From positions 744,001 through 808,000 of the forward strand of contig NZ_JADFCM010000001.1 in the NCBI RefSeq assembly GCF_015234585.1: a stretch of 64,000 nt of DNA, in the 5' to 3' direction. The position numbers and the translations under genes are program-made. The notes under the pieces were generated by a model. The model worked only from the letters and a program-made list of their open reading frames with translations, did no database searches and had not been told where the DNA came from. The first letter of the stretch is position 1, and each line of letters opens with the position of its first letter. Source of the stretch: Pseudalkalibacillus hwajinpoensis. GTDB taxonomy: Bacteria; Bacillota; Bacilli; Bacillales; Guptibacillaceae. This document shows, piece by piece, positions 33,026 to 47,363 of the stretch.

Positions 33026-33967
33026 ATGTCATTTGCTGCTGATACAAAGAAAGAATTGACGCAGTTAGAAAGTAAACCTTGCTGTGCAAGATCAGAACTA
33101 GCAGCACTTATTCGAATGAATGGATCGATCTCGTTTGGAAACAGACAGCTGATCCTAAACATTCCGACTGAACATGCTGCCATTGCAAGAAGAATTTATA
33201 CGCTCATTAAGCGGATATACAACTTCGATGTTGAACTACTTGTCCGTAAAAAAATGAGGCTGAAGAAAAACAATGTATATATTGTCCGTGTCTCAGCCAA
33301 AGCAAGAGATCTCCTTGAAGATCTCGGTATAATGGATAATGCCTTTACGTTCACTAGAGTAATCTCAAAGGATTTTACCAAAAAGTCTTGTTGTAAACGT
33401 TCTTATCTAAGAGGAGCATTTCTGGCGGGTGGATCAATCAATCATCCTGAAACCTCTTATCATCTTGAGATCTTCTCAATGTACGAAGAGCATACGGAAT
33501 CGCTTTGTAACTTAATGAATGAATTTGGATTAAACGCGAAAATGCTTGAGCGAAAGAAAGGGTATATCGTTTATATCAAAGAAGGCGAGAAGATTACGGA
33601 GTTCTTAAGTGTTGTCGGTGCCCATCAGGCGCTACTCTATTTTGAGGATGTACGCATTATGAAAGACATGCGGAATTCTGTTAATCGTATCGTGAATTGC
33701 GAAACGGCTAATTTGAATAAAACGGTAGGCGCGGCTTTTCGGCAGGTTGAGAATATTCGCTTCATCCAAAAGGAAGTTGGTTTAGAAATTCTTCCTGATA
33801 AGTTAAGAGAGATCGCTGAACTTCGCGTGAAGCATCAAGATGTTACACTGAAAGAACTCGGTGAGATGGTTACTGGCGGAGCTATTAGTAAATCAGGGAT
33901 CAATCATAGATTACGAAAGATTGACCAGATTGCTGATAAGCTTCGTGATGGTAAACCGATCTCCTAA
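33026..33967 (+). CDS. whiA: DNA-binding protein WhiA
   Basis: A 313-residue WhiA with an N-terminal LAGLIDADG homing-endonuclease-like fold (including the [14 protein letters not shown] segment, about 126-139) without nuclease function, and a C-terminal HTH ([26 protein letters not shown]). In Bacillus it influences cell division and chromosome segregation. ATG 33026 is eight bases from the AAGGGGGG site; the open frame begins earlier at 32993. Last gene of the cluster before a terminator hairpin. Confidence 0.95.
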   Translation: MSFAADTKKELTQLESKPCCARSELAALIRMNGSISFGNRQLILNIPTEHAAIARRIYTLIKRIYNFDVELLVRKKMRLKKNNVYIVRVSAKARDLLEDLGIMDNAFTFTRVISKDFTKKSCCKRSYLRGAFLAGGSINHPETSYHLEIFSMYEEHTESLCNLMNEFGLNAKMLERKKGYIVYIKEGEKITEFLSVVGAHQALLYFEDVRIMKDMRNSVNRIVNCETANLNKTVGAAFRQVENIRFIQKEVGLEILPDKLREIAELRVKHQDVTLKELGEMVTGGAISKSGINHRLRKIDQIADKLRDGKPIS

Positions 33968-33992
33968 GCCTTTCGGACAAGTTAGAAAAAAG

Positions 33993-34022
33993 CTTCCACC
34001 TATAATGGTGGAAGGTTGTTTT
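33993..34022 (+). terminator. Terminator after whiA
   Basis: Stem CTTCCACC / GGTGGAAG with a six-base loop followed by a T-rich stretch (GTTGTTTT). Confidence 0.8.
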
Positions 34023-34055
34023 CTAGCAGTACAATAGATAGCATAAATCTTCAAA

Positions 34056-34100
34056 GAAAAACACTATTTCTTAATGAAAGCATTGGAAATAGCGTTTTTC
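34056..34100. other. Long hairpin between whiA and crh
   Basis: Arms GAAAAACACTATTTC (34056-34070) and GAAATAGCGTTTTTC (34086-34100) pair over 15 positions with one mismatch and a 15-base loop. The 320-base gap between whiA and crh also contains the whiA terminator and an AGGCTA/TAGCCT pair near 34171-34200. No gene is seen. The role (terminator remnant, leader structure of crh, or protein site) is open. Confidence 0.5.
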
Positions 34101-34287
34101 TAAATTTTTCACCTTTCGAGATAGCGCTTACTTTTTTAGGTGAAATAACACTTTGGTAAATTAAAAATCGAGAGGCTACAAAATAAGCTATCATAGCCTT
34201 CGTTTGAAAGTGGCGAGTGCAAGGGAAACTGGTATAGCACTTCTGGTGTTCTGATCGACTGTTTTAAATAAGGGGAGGAATGAACAA

Positions 34288-34542
34288 GTGATTCAAAAAG
34301 AAGTTGTGGTTACATTGGATACAGGATTACAAGCACGTCCAGCAGCTCTTTTCGTACAGGAAGCAAACCGGTTTAACTCGGACATCTTCCTTGAAAAGGA
34401 TGGTAAAAAAGTTAATGCCAAAAGCATCATGGGCATCATGAGCCTTGCTGTTGGTACTGGTTCTTCTGTTGTTTTAACTGTTGATGGTAATGATGAGGAA
34501 GATGCGATGTCTTCATTAATTGATTTTATTCAAAAAGATTAG
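34288..34542 (+). CDS. crh: Catabolite repression HPr-like protein Crh
   Basis: An 84-residue HPr homologue. The catalytic histidine of HPr is replaced by Gln15 (TGLQARPAA), so it cannot take part in PTS sugar phosphorylation, while Ser46 (NAKSIMGIMSL) is kept for phosphorylation by HprK. P-Ser-Crh acts as a CcpA cofactor in Bacillus. Start GTG 34288 after GGGGAGGAA. In B. subtilis it directly follows whiA (yvcL); here a terminator and a 320-base gap separate them, suggesting its own promoter. Confidence 0.96.
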   Translation: MIQKEVVVTLDTGLQARPAALFVQEANRFNSDIFLEKDGKKVNAKSIMGIMSLAVGTGSSVVLTVDGNDEEDAMSSLIDFIQKD

Positions 34543-34543
34543 C

Positions 34544-34570
34544 AAAACCTGGCTGTGTGCCAGGTTTTTG
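34544..34570 (+). terminator. Terminator after crh
   Basis: Stem AAAACCTGG / CCAGGTTTT with a seven-base loop and a T-rich end. Confidence 0.85.
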
Positions 34571-34631
34571 TTTTGCATTAAACTGTTAACGTTGCGAAAC
34601 ATTCTTAAGAGAATAGAGTTATAGAGAGAGG

Positions 34632-34660
34632 GAGCATACAATGTGGTTCATTGGATGCTC
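34632..34660. other. Hairpin between crh and clpP
   Basis: GAGCATACAATG and CATTGGATGCTC pair over 11 of 12 positions with a five-base loop. No T run follows. A short ORF with GAGGGAG upstream starts at the ATG inside it (34641) but runs into the clpP terminator, so a structured element is the likelier reading. Confidence 0.4.
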
Positions 34661-34702
34661 AAATAGAAGTTGTTTCAAAAAACAGCACCTATTCCAAGAA
34701 AT

Positions 34703-34739
34703 AAAAAGCCTTTCCCAACTATGTAGGGAAAGGCTTTTT
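34703..34739. terminator. Bidirectional terminator downstream of clpP
   Basis: A 14-pair perfect stem AAAAAGCCTTTCCC / GGGAAAGGCTTTTT with a nine-base loop, working for clpP on the minus strand and for anything from the plus strand. Confidence 0.9.
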
Positions 34740-34749
34740 AGGGTCTATC

Positions 34750-35334
34750 TTATGCTTTCTTTTCCATTACTTCATCAATCAAGCCGTATTCTTTCGCTTC
34801 AGTCGCTTCCATGAAACGGTCACGATCTGTGTCGCGATCGATTGTTTCAAGTGGTTGACCTGTGCGCTCAGAAAGAATTTTGTTTAGCTTCTCGCGCATT
34901 TGGATGATGCGTTTTGCGTGAATTTCAATGTCAGAAGCTTGACCTTGCGTACCGCCGAGCGGTTGGTGAATCATTACTTCACTGTTTGGTAGAGCATAGC
35001 GCTTACCAGGTTCACCAGCAGCAAGAAGGAAGGCACCCATTGAAGCAGCCATACCGATGCAGATTGTTGATACTTTTGGCTTAATGAATTGCATAGTATC
35101 GTAAATCGCCATACCTGCAGTGATTGAACCACCAGGGCTGTTGATATAAAGTGAGATGTCTTTATCTGGGTCTTCAGCAGCAAGGAAAAGAAGCTGTGCA
35201 ACGACTGCGTTTGATACGTTGTCGTCAATTGCTGTTCCTAGCATAATAATACGGTCCTTAAGAAGACGAGAATAAATGTCGTACGCTCTCTCACCGCGGT
35301 TTGTTTGTTCAATTACCGTTGGAATTAAAACCAT
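34750..35334 (-). CDS. clpP: ATP-dependent Clp protease proteolytic subunit
   Basis: A 194-residue serine peptidase that forms the double-heptamer barrel and degrades substrates fed by ClpC, ClpX or ClpE. Catalytic Ser98 (GMAASMGAF), His123 ([10 protein letters not shown]) and the Asp near 172 ([12 protein letters not shown]) are intact. GGGAGG precedes the ATG. A CtsR operator overlapping the promoter lies upstream (35383-35412), so the gene is heat/stress induced. Monocistronic with a terminator at 34703. Confidence 0.98.
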   Translation of the reverse strand: MVLIPTVIEQTNRGERAYDIYSRLLKDRIIMLGTAIDDNVSNAVVAQLLFLAAEDPDKDISLYINSPGGSITAGMAIYDTMQFIKPKVSTICIGMAASMGAFLLAAGEPGKRYALPNSEVMIHQPLGGTQGQASDIEIHAKRIIQMREKLNKILSERTGQPLETIDRDTDRDRFMEATEAKEYGLIDEVMEKKA

Positions 35335-35382
35335 TTTAAATTCCTCCCTTATATTTGTGGAATATGTAGTTGCTGTATGTTC

Positions 35383-35412
35383 ATCATACCTAAAAGGTCA
35401 ATATAGGTCAAA
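35383..35412 (-). promoter_or_regulatory. clpP promoter with CtsR operator
   Basis: On the minus strand TTGACC (35406-35411) and TATGAT (35383-35388) are 17 bases apart, a good sigma-A promoter. On the plus strand GGTCAATATAGGTCAAA (35396-35412) is the direct heptad repeat recognised by the stress repressor CtsR, with one deviation. The operator covers the -35, so CtsR would block RNA polymerase. Confidence 0.9.
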
Positions 35413-35498
35413 TAAAGTGCTGTCCTATTTTTTAATAGATGAAAAGGGTTTGATTTTTCTTTAACCACATACACCCATTTTCCCCGCATCCCTTTATT

Positions 35499-35885
35499 TT
35501 AAACAGAGGGAATGTTCCTTTTTTTTAATCGATCGTCTGCTAAAAAGTAAGCTAAAATTCGTCTTTCTACCTGATTACGTATTTGAATGGAAGAATAGCG
35601 GTATGTTTGATTGTAACCTCGACAATATACTTTGCAAATCACAACATCTTCTTTCGTATCTTCTATATAGACGCGGATTCCTCTATCATGAAGCATTGCT
35701 TTTGCCCATTTTAAGTCAGAGGAGGCTAACGTTATAGCGGCATGAATTAGTTCCAGATAAGGGCGCGGAAGTTTCATTTTCGAATGGTTGACCCATTTCG
35801 TGTCAATTTCCAGCACTCTTTTCAGGTAAGGAAGTAAGAGGTAGTTTCTTAATGCCTTCGTTTCTTCTTTACTTAATTGGAACAT
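35499..35885 (-). CDS. Conserved hypothetical protein, 128 residues
   Basis: A soluble, basic protein of 128 residues that resembles the small YhjD-like Bacillus proteins (opening MFQLSKEETKALRNYLLLPYL, leucine-rich first helix) but I cannot assign a function. The start at 35885 is supported by GGTGGAG; two in-frame starts lie just upstream. It is a single gene between the divergent-facing clpP promoter and the tRNA region. The 300 bases upstream hold only the tRNA promoter. Confidence 0.6.
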   Translation of the reverse strand: MFQLSKEETKALRNYLLLPYLKRVLEIDTKWVNHSKMKLPRPYLELIHAAITLASSDLKWAKAMLHDRGIRVYIEDTKEDVVICKVYCRGYNQTYRYSSIQIRNQVERRILAYFLADDRLKKRNIPSV

Positions 35886-36138
35886 GATCATCTCCACCTA
35901 ACAGAACGTATGTTTGGTATAACTTTACTATGAGACAGTTGAGACGTCAAGAACTGAAGCGATACCTTTTCTATGATATGAATGAAATGTTTGGATAATA
36001 GCTTTGGCCAATATTGTTAATATCTCACCGTTCACCAGAGCAAAAAAGCAACAGCGTTCATTAACATGGTATAGATAAAATGCTCTTATACTCTATTGAT
36101 TACTCATTGATCGTCATTTGGAAGCTATGAAATTCACC

Positions 36139-36167
36139 TTGCAAAAAGAAGGGGCATATCGTATAAT
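36139..36167 (+). promoter_or_regulatory. Promoter of tRNA-Arg
   Basis: TTGCAA (36139-36144), a 17-base spacer and a perfect TATAAT (36162-36167), 20 bases before the tRNA. Confidence 0.85.
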
Positions 36168-36187
36168 AATCCTTGCGCTAATGAAGC

Positions 36188-36266
36188 GCGCCCGTAGCTC
36201 AGTCGGATAGAGCGGTGGTTTCCGGTACCGCGTCAGTCGGGGGTTCGAATCCCTCCGGGCGCACCA
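36188..36266 (+). tRNA. tRNA-Arg, anticodon CCG
   Basis: A full cloverleaf: acceptor stem GCGCCCG / CGGGCGC, D arm GCTC...GAGC, anticodon stem GTGGT / ACCGC around the loop TTCCGGT with anticodon CCG, T arm with TTCGAAT, and an encoded CCA end. It reads the arginine codon CGG. Single tRNA with its own promoter and terminator; unlike ssrA, no integrated element is attached to it. Confidence 0.95.
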
Positions 36267-36279
36267 AATACATAATTCC

Positions 36280-36312
36280 AATCCTTTTCGCTAGTGCGAA
36301 GGGGATTTTTTT
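36280..36312 (+). terminator. Terminator after tRNA-Arg
   Basis: Stem AATCCTTTTCGC / GCGAAGGGGATT (two G-T pairs) with loop TAGT, then five T. Confidence 0.85.
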
Positions 36313-36426
36313 ATGATAAATGTCATCTTTGTTCGCTTAGACCCAGGGAATGAATAGTATCCTTCATTTTGAACAGAAAAAAGAAGAGTAGAACTCGTCC
36401 ACTCTTCTTGCGATCAGTCTTACCTT

Positions 36427-36708
36427 CTAACAGGGCTTATCTTTGTCATCGTCATGTCCTTTGCTGATTGCTCCACTCATCGTGTGTTTGAAGCCTGAGT
36501 GCATTCCAGTAGCGCATAGTCCAAGCCATAATCCTATAAAGAAGGCTTTTTTGAAGTCTTCCGGTTCAACATAAATGTGGCTCATTACAATTCCAATTGC
36601 AATGGAAAGAATCGGTAAGAACCTTACCGGAAAACCAAACACCTTAAAAAGGTGTACAACTCCAATGATGACTGGAAGCAAAGCAATTCCATATACAGCT
36701 AAATCCAT
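36427..36708 (-). CDS. Small membrane protein, 93 residues
   Basis: Three hydrophobic segments (residues 5-25, 29-47, 55-75) and a charged histidine/aspartate-rich tail (KGHDDDKDKPC), the general look of small holin-like or phage-related membrane proteins common in Bacillus chromosomes. GGAGG lies before the ATG. It is divergent from rpoN. No function can be assigned. Confidence 0.65.
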   Translation of the reverse strand: MDLAVYGIALLPVIIGVVHLFKVFGFPVRFLPILSIAIGIVMSHIYVEPEDFKKAFFIGLWLGLCATGMHSGFKHTMSGAISKGHDDDKDKPC

Positions 36709-36899
36709 GGCATTTGCCTCCTTTTCTCTCTCTATAAGACAGTTTATGTAGAAATTTGACTAAGGGACGGGCTATTTCATCATTTTCTTTAAAAATGGTG
36801 TCAAAATCCCCTTTTAAAAAACAGAAAATTCTGGTCATTATCATTTTTTTCATACCATAAAATGAAGCGATATAGTATGATGAAGGTGGAGGGATTGCG

Positions 36900-38195
36900 A
36901 TGGAATTAGGATTGATACAAAAGCAGACAACGAAATTAGTCATGACAACCCAGTTGCATCAAGCGATTTCTATACTCCAATATTCTACGGTCGAATTACT
37001 GGAGTACGTGAAAGAACAGGCTCTTGAAAATCCATTAATTGAATTACACTCGCCTTCATGGGATGGTGGCGTTCGTTCTTCAAAACGCTCTTATGATACG
37101 GGACTTAAAAAAGATCCACTCGAATACGCTGAAACAAGAAAAAGTTTGCATGATGAGCTACACGATCAGGCGAGGTGTCTACACTTTCCACGTAAAAGGG
37201 AAGCCATTGTGCATTATTTAATTGATAATATTGATGAAAGTGGTTACTTAAGAATAAATGAGACGGAGGTAATGAATTACCTTGATGTCGAGCCCTTTGA
37301 GATTACTGAAGCCATTAGAGAGATTCAATTACTTGATCCACCAGGTATAGGGGCGCGTTCTCTTTCCGAATGTCTCTTATTACAGTTAAATGAGTCGGGA
37401 GAAATTTTTGAGCTTGCTCGAGATCTTGTTTCCTATCATTTGAAAGCGCTAGCAGAAAAGAAATATCGTGAACTCTCGAGAGAATTTCATGTTCCTGTGG
37501 AGCAGATACAGCGGGCTGCAGATATAGTAGCTGATCTCGATCCTCGTCCAGGATCAAAGTGGGGCATTGATAAACCATCCTACATTGTTCCAGATGTCAT
37601 GATAGAAGAGAAAAATGGGAGGTTCTCTATAGCATTACTTGATGACGATTTACCAGCAATGAAAGTGAGCAACGCCTACCGTTCTTTTAAAAATAACGAA
37701 GCGGAAGAGTATCTAAAGGATAAATACCAGCAAGTCAGCTGGTTATTAAAAAGTATTGAGCAAAGAAAGCAAACGCTTCGTGCAATCATGGGCGTTTTTA
37801 TTGTTCACCAACAAAATTTTTTGAGAAATGGGATAAGTGAGCTTTCTCCAATAACCTTGAGGGAAGTAGCGATGGAAGCAGATGTTCACGAGTCCACAGT
37901 AAGTCGAGCGATTAAAAGCAAATACGTCCAAACACCACATGGTCTTTTTGCCTTAAAGGACTTATTTACTTCCAAACTGTCTAGTGAATCTGGAGAAGCT
38001 GCTTCTTCCTCTAGTGTAAAGCTATTTATTAAGGAACTTGTGGAGAATGAGAATAAGATGAAACCATTATCCGATCAAAAGATTGTAGAAGCTCTTCATA
38101 TCCAGAAAGGAATTGAAGTATCGAGGCGTACGATTGCAAAGTATCGAGATGAGTTAAAGATCTTAAGCTCATCGAAACGAAAACGATTTTCGTAG
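36900..38195 (+). CDS. rpoN: RNA polymerase sigma-54 factor (SigL)
   Basis: A 431-residue sigma-54. Region I at the N-terminus is glutamine/leucine rich (LIQKQTTKLVMTTQLHQAISILQ), then the core-binding domain, the HTH (about 320-345) and the C-terminal RpoN box (SRRTIAKYRDEL). It directs -24/-12 promoters with bEBP activators; in Bacillus it serves levanase, amino-acid and acetoin catabolism. GGTGGAGGG precedes the ATG and a -10-like TATGAT lies at 36876. Position close to the cggR-gapA operon matches B. subtilis sigL. Confidence 0.95.
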   Translation: MELGLIQKQTTKLVMTTQLHQAISILQYSTVELLEYVKEQALENPLIELHSPSWDGGVRSSKRSYDTGLKKDPLEYAETRKSLHDELHDQARCLHFPRKREAIVHYLIDNIDESGYLRINETEVMNYLDVEPFEITEAIREIQLLDPPGIGARSLSECLLLQLNESGEIFELARDLVSYHLKALAEKKYRELSREFHVPVEQIQRAADIVADLDPRPGSKWGIDKPSYIVPDVMIEEKNGRFSIALLDDDLPAMKVSNAYRSFKNNEAEEYLKDKYQQVSWLLKSIEQRKQTLRAIMGVFIVHQQNFLRNGISELSPITLREVAMEADVHESTVSRAIKSKYVQTPHGLFALKDLFTSKLSSESGEAASSSSVKLFIKELVENENKMKPLSDQKIVEALHIQKGIEVSRRTIAKYRDELKILSSSKRKRFS

Positions 38196-38275
38196 CGGCT
38201 ACACTAGTCGCTCTTTTTTTGCGTTCGAAAGGTTGTCTGAGTAAACTAGTAAAGTAATGAAGGGAGGTTTAACGT

Positions 38276-38512
38276 GTGCAAAAATCGGTTATTTTATATT
38301 CGAAAGAGACATGCCCACTTTGTGATGAAGCATATGAACTACTTCTTGAGCTTCAAAAAGAGGAAATGTTCTCTCTTCAGATAGTTGATATTTATAAGGA
38401 TGAGGCACTGTTAGAAAAGTTTATGCTGATGATACCCGTCGTTGAAATCGATGAGGAAGTAGTGGATTATGGTCGAATTTCAAAAAAATCGATAAGAAAA
38501 CGCTTACTTTAA
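38276..38512 (+). CDS. Glutaredoxin-like protein with CPLC motif
   Basis: A 78-residue thioredoxin-fold protein of the glutaredoxin/DUF836 type; the redox motif CPLC is near residue 14 (YSKETCPLCDEAYELL), and the cis-proline region IPVVEIDEE near 53. It may act in thiol-disulfide exchange, possibly with bacillithiol; substrate unknown. GTG start after GGGAGG. It lies between rpoN and cggR and ends before the cggR promoter. Confidence 0.8.
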   Translation: MQKSVILYSKETCPLCDEAYELLLELQKEEMFSLQIVDIYKDEALLEKFMLMIPVVEIDEEVVDYGRISKKSIRKRLL

Positions 38513-38531
38513 AAATTTCAGTATAACATAG

Positions 38532-38560
38532 TTGCCCATACTTTTGGCAACTGCTACAAT
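38532..38560 (+). promoter_or_regulatory. Promoter of the cggR-gapA operon
   Basis: TTGCCC (38532-38537), 17-base spacer, TACAAT (38555-38560). Transcription would start near 38567, upstream of the CggR operator. Confidence 0.75.
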
Positions 38561-38591
38561 GAAAATTGTAAGAAGTTCTTTTTGATCCAGG

Positions 38592-38627
38592 TGGGACTAA
38601 AAATGTCTAAGCGGGACATAATACGTC
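38592..38627 (+). promoter_or_regulatory. CggR operator (tandem repeat)
   Basis: TGGGAC-N6-TGTC, four bases, CGGGAC-N6-CGTC. This is the published CggR operator architecture (CGGGAC-N6-TGTC-N4 repeated) with only two deviations. It lies between the promoter and the cggR start chosen here, as in B. subtilis, where CggR without fructose-1,6-bisphosphate blocks elongation. Confidence 0.9.
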
Positions 38628-38662
38628 TCGTGGAAAAAGAAGAACAGCAGGGGAGACGAATT

Positions 38663-40749
<2,087 letters not shown>

Positions 40750-40769
40750 TAAGAATTGTTAATAGAGGA

Positions 40770-40797
40770 GGAGGAAGTCTTGAGCCTTCCTCCTTTT
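40770..40797 (+). terminator. Hairpin between gapA and pgk (partial terminator)
   Basis: GGAGGAAG / CTTCCTCC with an eight-base loop and TTTT. Probably attenuates read-through so that gapA mRNA exceeds the rest of the operon. Confidence 0.6.
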
Positions 40798-40800
40798 CCA

Positions 40801-40828
40801 TTGTCATTACTAACGATATAGCTATATT
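40801..40828 (+). promoter_or_regulatory. Possible internal promoter before pgk
   Basis: TTGTCA (40801-40806), 16-base spacer and TATATT (40823-40828), about 55 bases before pgk. B. subtilis also has a promoter here; this assignment is by pattern only. Confidence 0.45.
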
Positions 40829-40882
40829 TAAAAGGTGGTATAAACGACCTTTTAAAACTTTATGCAGAGGAGGACATGCGTG

Positions 40883-42067
40883 ATGAACAAAAAGTCAATT
40901 CGTGATGTCGAGTTAAAAGGCAAAAAGGTATTTTGTCGCGTTGATTTCAATGTACCTATGGAAGATGGAAAGGTAACAGATGAAACGCGCATTAAAGCAG
41001 CACTTCCAACGATTCAGCATTTGGCTGATCAAGGAGCAAAAGTCATCCTTGCAAGCCATCTTGGTCGTCCTAAAGGTGAAGCTGTTGATGAGTTACGTCT
41101 TGATCCGGTTGCAGACCGTTTAAGCGACCTCATTGGCAAAACAGTAACAAAAACTGATGCAGTCTATGGTGAGGAAGTAGACCGTGCGATTGCAGGTCTT
41201 GAAGATGGCGACCTTCTTCTTATTGAGAATGTTCGTTTTGAAGCTGGAGAAGAGAAGAATGATGAAGAACTTGCGAAGAAATTTGCTGCAATGGCAGATC
41301 TTTACGTAAATGATGCTTTTGGAGCTGCACACCGTGCTCACGCTTCAACAGAAGGCATCGCTCATCATATTCCTGCTGTAGCTGGTTTTCTTATGGAAAA
41401 AGAACTTGAAGTTCTCGGAAGCGCGCTAACTGAGCCTTCTCGTCCATTTACTGCAATTATCGGTGGAGCGAAAGTAAAAGACAAAATCGGTGTGATTGAT
41501 CATCTACTAGATAAAGTGGACAACTTGATCATCGGTGGTGGACTTGCTTATACATTCGTAAAAGCGCTTGGCCATGAAATCGGTCTTTCTCTTCTTGAAG
41601 AAGACAAAATTGAGCTTGCGAAAACATTCATGGATAAAGCGAAAGAAAAAGGCGTTAATTTCTATATGCCAGAAGACGTTGTTATTGGCGACGATTTCTC
41701 AAATGATGCAAACACGAAAATTGTAAGCATCGAAGAAATTCCTTCTGACTGGGAAGCGCTTGATATTGGACCAAAAACAAGAGAAACGTACAGCAAAGTT
41801 GTTGCTGATTCCAAGCTAGTTATCTGGAACGGCCCTATGGGTGTATTTGAACTAGATGTTTACGCTAATGGAACAAAAGCAGTAGCAGAAGCACTTGCTA
41901 ATGCAAATGATACGTATTCTGTTATTGGTGGCGGTGACTCTGCAGCAGCGGTTGAGAAATTCGGCTATGCTGATCAAATGAGCCATATCTCTACTGGTGG
42001 CGGTGCTTCACTTGAGTTTATGGAAGGTAAAGAACTTCCTGGCGTTGTCGCACTTAACGACAAATAA
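40883..42067 (+). CDS. pgk: Phosphoglycerate kinase
   Basis: A 394-residue kinase making ATP from 1,3-bisphosphoglycerate. N-terminal motif [14 protein letters not shown] (about 15-28), substrate-binding histidine and arginines in [10 protein letters not shown], and the C-terminal nucleotide motif [13 protein letters not shown] (about 350-362) are seen. ATG 40883 follows AGAGGAGG; an upstream in-frame ATG at 40862 has no support. Confidence 0.97.
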   Translation: MNKKSIRDVELKGKKVFCRVDFNVPMEDGKVTDETRIKAALPTIQHLADQGAKVILASHLGRPKGEAVDELRLDPVADRLSDLIGKTVTKTDAVYGEEVDRAIAGLEDGDLLLIENVRFEAGEEKNDEELAKKFAAMADLYVNDAFGAAHRAHASTEGIAHHIPAVAGFLMEKELEVLGSALTEPSRPFTAIIGGAKVKDKIGVIDHLLDKVDNLIIGGGLAYTFVKALGHEIGLSLLEEDKIELAKTFMDKAKEKGVNFYMPEDVVIGDDFSNDANTKIVSIEEIPSDWEALDIGPKTRETYSKVVADSKLVIWNGPMGVFELDVYANGTKAVAEALANANDTYSVIGGGDSAAAVEKFGYADQMSHISTGGGASLEFMEGKELPGVVALNDK

Positions 42068-42102
42068 AATACTTATGACTTAAATTTATAAAGGGATGGT
42101 GA

Positions 42103-44395
<2,293 letters not shown>

Positions 44396-44415
44396 CTTAC
44401 ATTTAAAGGAGATGA

Positions 44416-45711
<1,296 letters not shown>

Positions 45712-45721
45712 GTTGAACAAC

Positions 45722-45748
45722 CCCCCGCGTGAAGACGCGGGGGTTTTT
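45722..45748 (+). terminator. Terminator of the glycolytic operon
   Basis: GC-rich stem CCCCCGCGT / ACGCGGGGG with loop GAAG and five T. Confidence 0.95.
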
Positions 45749-45797
45749 GTTGGGTTCTTTTCTTTTTTAGCCTTTGTTAATGAACAGTATGATTTTT

Positions 45798-45837
45798 GGC
45801 TGATTTGCGTGAAGTTGAGATTTCACGCAAATCAGCC
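45798..45837. repeat. Perfect 16-bp inverted repeat downstream of eno
   Basis: GGCTGATTTGCGTGAA and its exact complement TTCACGCAAATCAGCC are separated by eight bases. There is no T run after it on the plus strand, though T5 precedes it. It lies in the 299-base gap between eno and secG, which otherwise holds only the eno terminator and the secG ribosome site. Function unknown. Confidence 0.7.
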
Positions 45838-46010
45838 ACCACTCTTATCGGAACAACGTCTACAAAAACAGTCGTTACCGTTCAAGAAGTGTTAACACAA
45901 TGTTTAAGAAGGTATGAGAATGTCCTGTATTACCGAAATAGATTGCTTTTACTGAAAAATATATGGTAAATTTATAGTATTGAAAAGGCTATAGTCCGGG
46001 AGGTGGAATC

Positions 46011-46241
46011 ATGCATCTTGCAGCTACAATTGCATTAGTTATCGTTTCAATCTTACTTATTACTGTCGTATTGCTTCAGTCTGGTAAAAGCGCTGGGTTA
46101 TCAGGAGCCATTACAGGTGGAGCTGAGCAATTATTCGGAAAGCAAAAAGCCCGCGGCTTTGAAGCGGTTTTAAATAAAGTAACGGTAGTACTTGCCGTAT
46201 TGTTCTTTGTTCTTTCAATTCTCGTTGCGTATCTCGTGTAA
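46011..46241 (+). CDS. secG: Preprotein translocase subunit SecG
   Basis: A 76-residue protein with two membrane helices (about 3-22 and 53-75) and the conserved cytosolic loop between them ([23 protein letters not shown]). It is part of SecYEG. GGGAGGTGG precedes the ATG. Order secG-est-rnr-smpB-ssrA matches Bacillus. Confidence 0.95.
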   Translation: MHLAATIALVIVSILLITVVLLQSGKSAGLSGAITGGAEQLFGKQKARGFEAVLNKVTVVLAVLFFVLSILVAYLV

Positions 46242-46252
46242 TGTGATAAAGG

Positions 46253-46286
46253 AAGCAGCAGGTGTTGAACCACTTGCTGCTTTTTT
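46253..46286 (+). terminator. Terminator after secG
   Basis: AAGCAGCAGGTG / CACTTGCTGCTT (one mismatch) with a six-base loop, then six T. The rest of the 337-base gap to est has no recognised feature. Confidence 0.85.
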
Positions 46287-46578
46287 CATTGGAGGAAATG
46301 AAAGTATCAATTTCAGTGAAGCCGAGATCTGGCGCTTATATCCGCTCGAGGTCTTAAGCATGTTGCGGGTGAAATAGGCGCTTGTGCTTTTTTAAAGAAG
46401 AAAGAAAAGCAAGTTTTTTGTCGAATGAAACAGGGAAATAAGCTAGAAGAACACATTCCTTTTTCCTGAGGACGGAAACGGTTAAAATGCATATAAGGAC
46501 TTCAATAGACAGGATAAATCGTTTTTTTGAAGGTCAAACTAATGAGTAGGACTGGATTATTTAGAGGAGGATCACATC

Positions 46579-47325
46579 ATGAAAGTAGTAGCACCTAAGC
46601 CATTTACATTTGAAGGAGGCAATCGCGCGGTACTGATGTTGCATGGCTTTACTGGAAATACAGCAGATGTCCGAATGATGGGACGTTATTTGCAGGAACA
46701 GGGATATACGTGTCATGCCCCGCAATATGAAGGACATGGCGTTCCCCCAGAAGAGTTAGTACATACAGGTCCTCAAGACTGGTGGAAAAACGTCAAAGAG
46801 GGGTATGAAAAGCTGAAAAGCATGGGGCATGAGGAAATAGCTGTTGTGGGATTATCGCTTGGAGGCGTATTTTCTTTAAAGCTCGGTTATACTGTTCCTG
46901 TAAAGGGAATCGTACCCATGTGCGCCCCAATGGATATGAAGGATGAAGAAACGATGTATCAGGGTGTTCTTTCTTACGCAAGAGAATATAAGAAATTTGA
47001 ACGGAAGTCTCCTGAACAAATTGAAGAAGAAATGGAAGCGTTCAAAGAAACCCCAATGAACACGCTCGGAGAACTTCGAGACCTGATCTATGATGTGCGT
47101 GATAACATTGATATGATTTATGCTCCGACATTTGTCGCTCAGGCAAGACACGATGAGATGATTAATACGGAGAGTGCGAATGTAATTCATGATCATGTAG
47201 AATCAGATGAGAAGAGCTTGAAATGGTATGAGAATTCAACACACGCTATTACGCTTGGAAAAGAGAAAGAGGAACTTCATAAGGACGTGCACGCATTTCT
47301 TGATGGACTTGATTGGTCTAAATAA
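46579..47325 (+). CDS. est: Carboxylesterase (Est30-like, monoglyceride lipase family)
   Basis: A 248-residue alpha/beta hydrolase. Oxyanion motif LHGFTGN (about 22-28), nucleophile elbow GLSLGG (Ser at about 94), the catalytic Asp in QARHDEM (about 193) and His in STHAITLG (about 223). Related thermophilic Est30 hydrolyses short to medium acyl esters. AGAGGAGGA precedes the ATG. It lies before rnr as in B. subtilis. Confidence 0.93.
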   Translation: MKVVAPKPFTFEGGNRAVLMLHGFTGNTADVRMMGRYLQEQGYTCHAPQYEGHGVPPEELVHTGPQDWWKNVKEGYEKLKSMGHEEIAVVGLSLGGVFSLKLGYTVPVKGIVPMCAPMDMKDEETMYQGVLSYAREYKKFERKSPEQIEEEMEAFKETPMNTLGELRDLIYDVRDNIDMIYAPTFVAQARHDEMINTESANVIHDHVESDEKSLKWYENSTHAITLGKEKEELHKDVHAFLDGLDWSK

Positions 47326-47363
47326 TCTACGGATATATTTTACTAGAAAGAAGGTGGAAGACA

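Noticed and set aside
34641..34800. Small ORF from ATG 34641 with GAGGGAG upstream
   Set aside because: It runs through the clpP terminator and antisense into clpP; the ATG is within a hairpin. Coding looks unlikely.
38603..38662. N-terminal extension of CggR from ATG 38603
   Set aside because: This stretch holds the CggR operator, and homologous CggR begins at the residues encoded from 38663.
46192..46377. 61-codon frame after secG
   Set aside because: It overlaps the secG end and its terminator in another frame and has no ribosome site.
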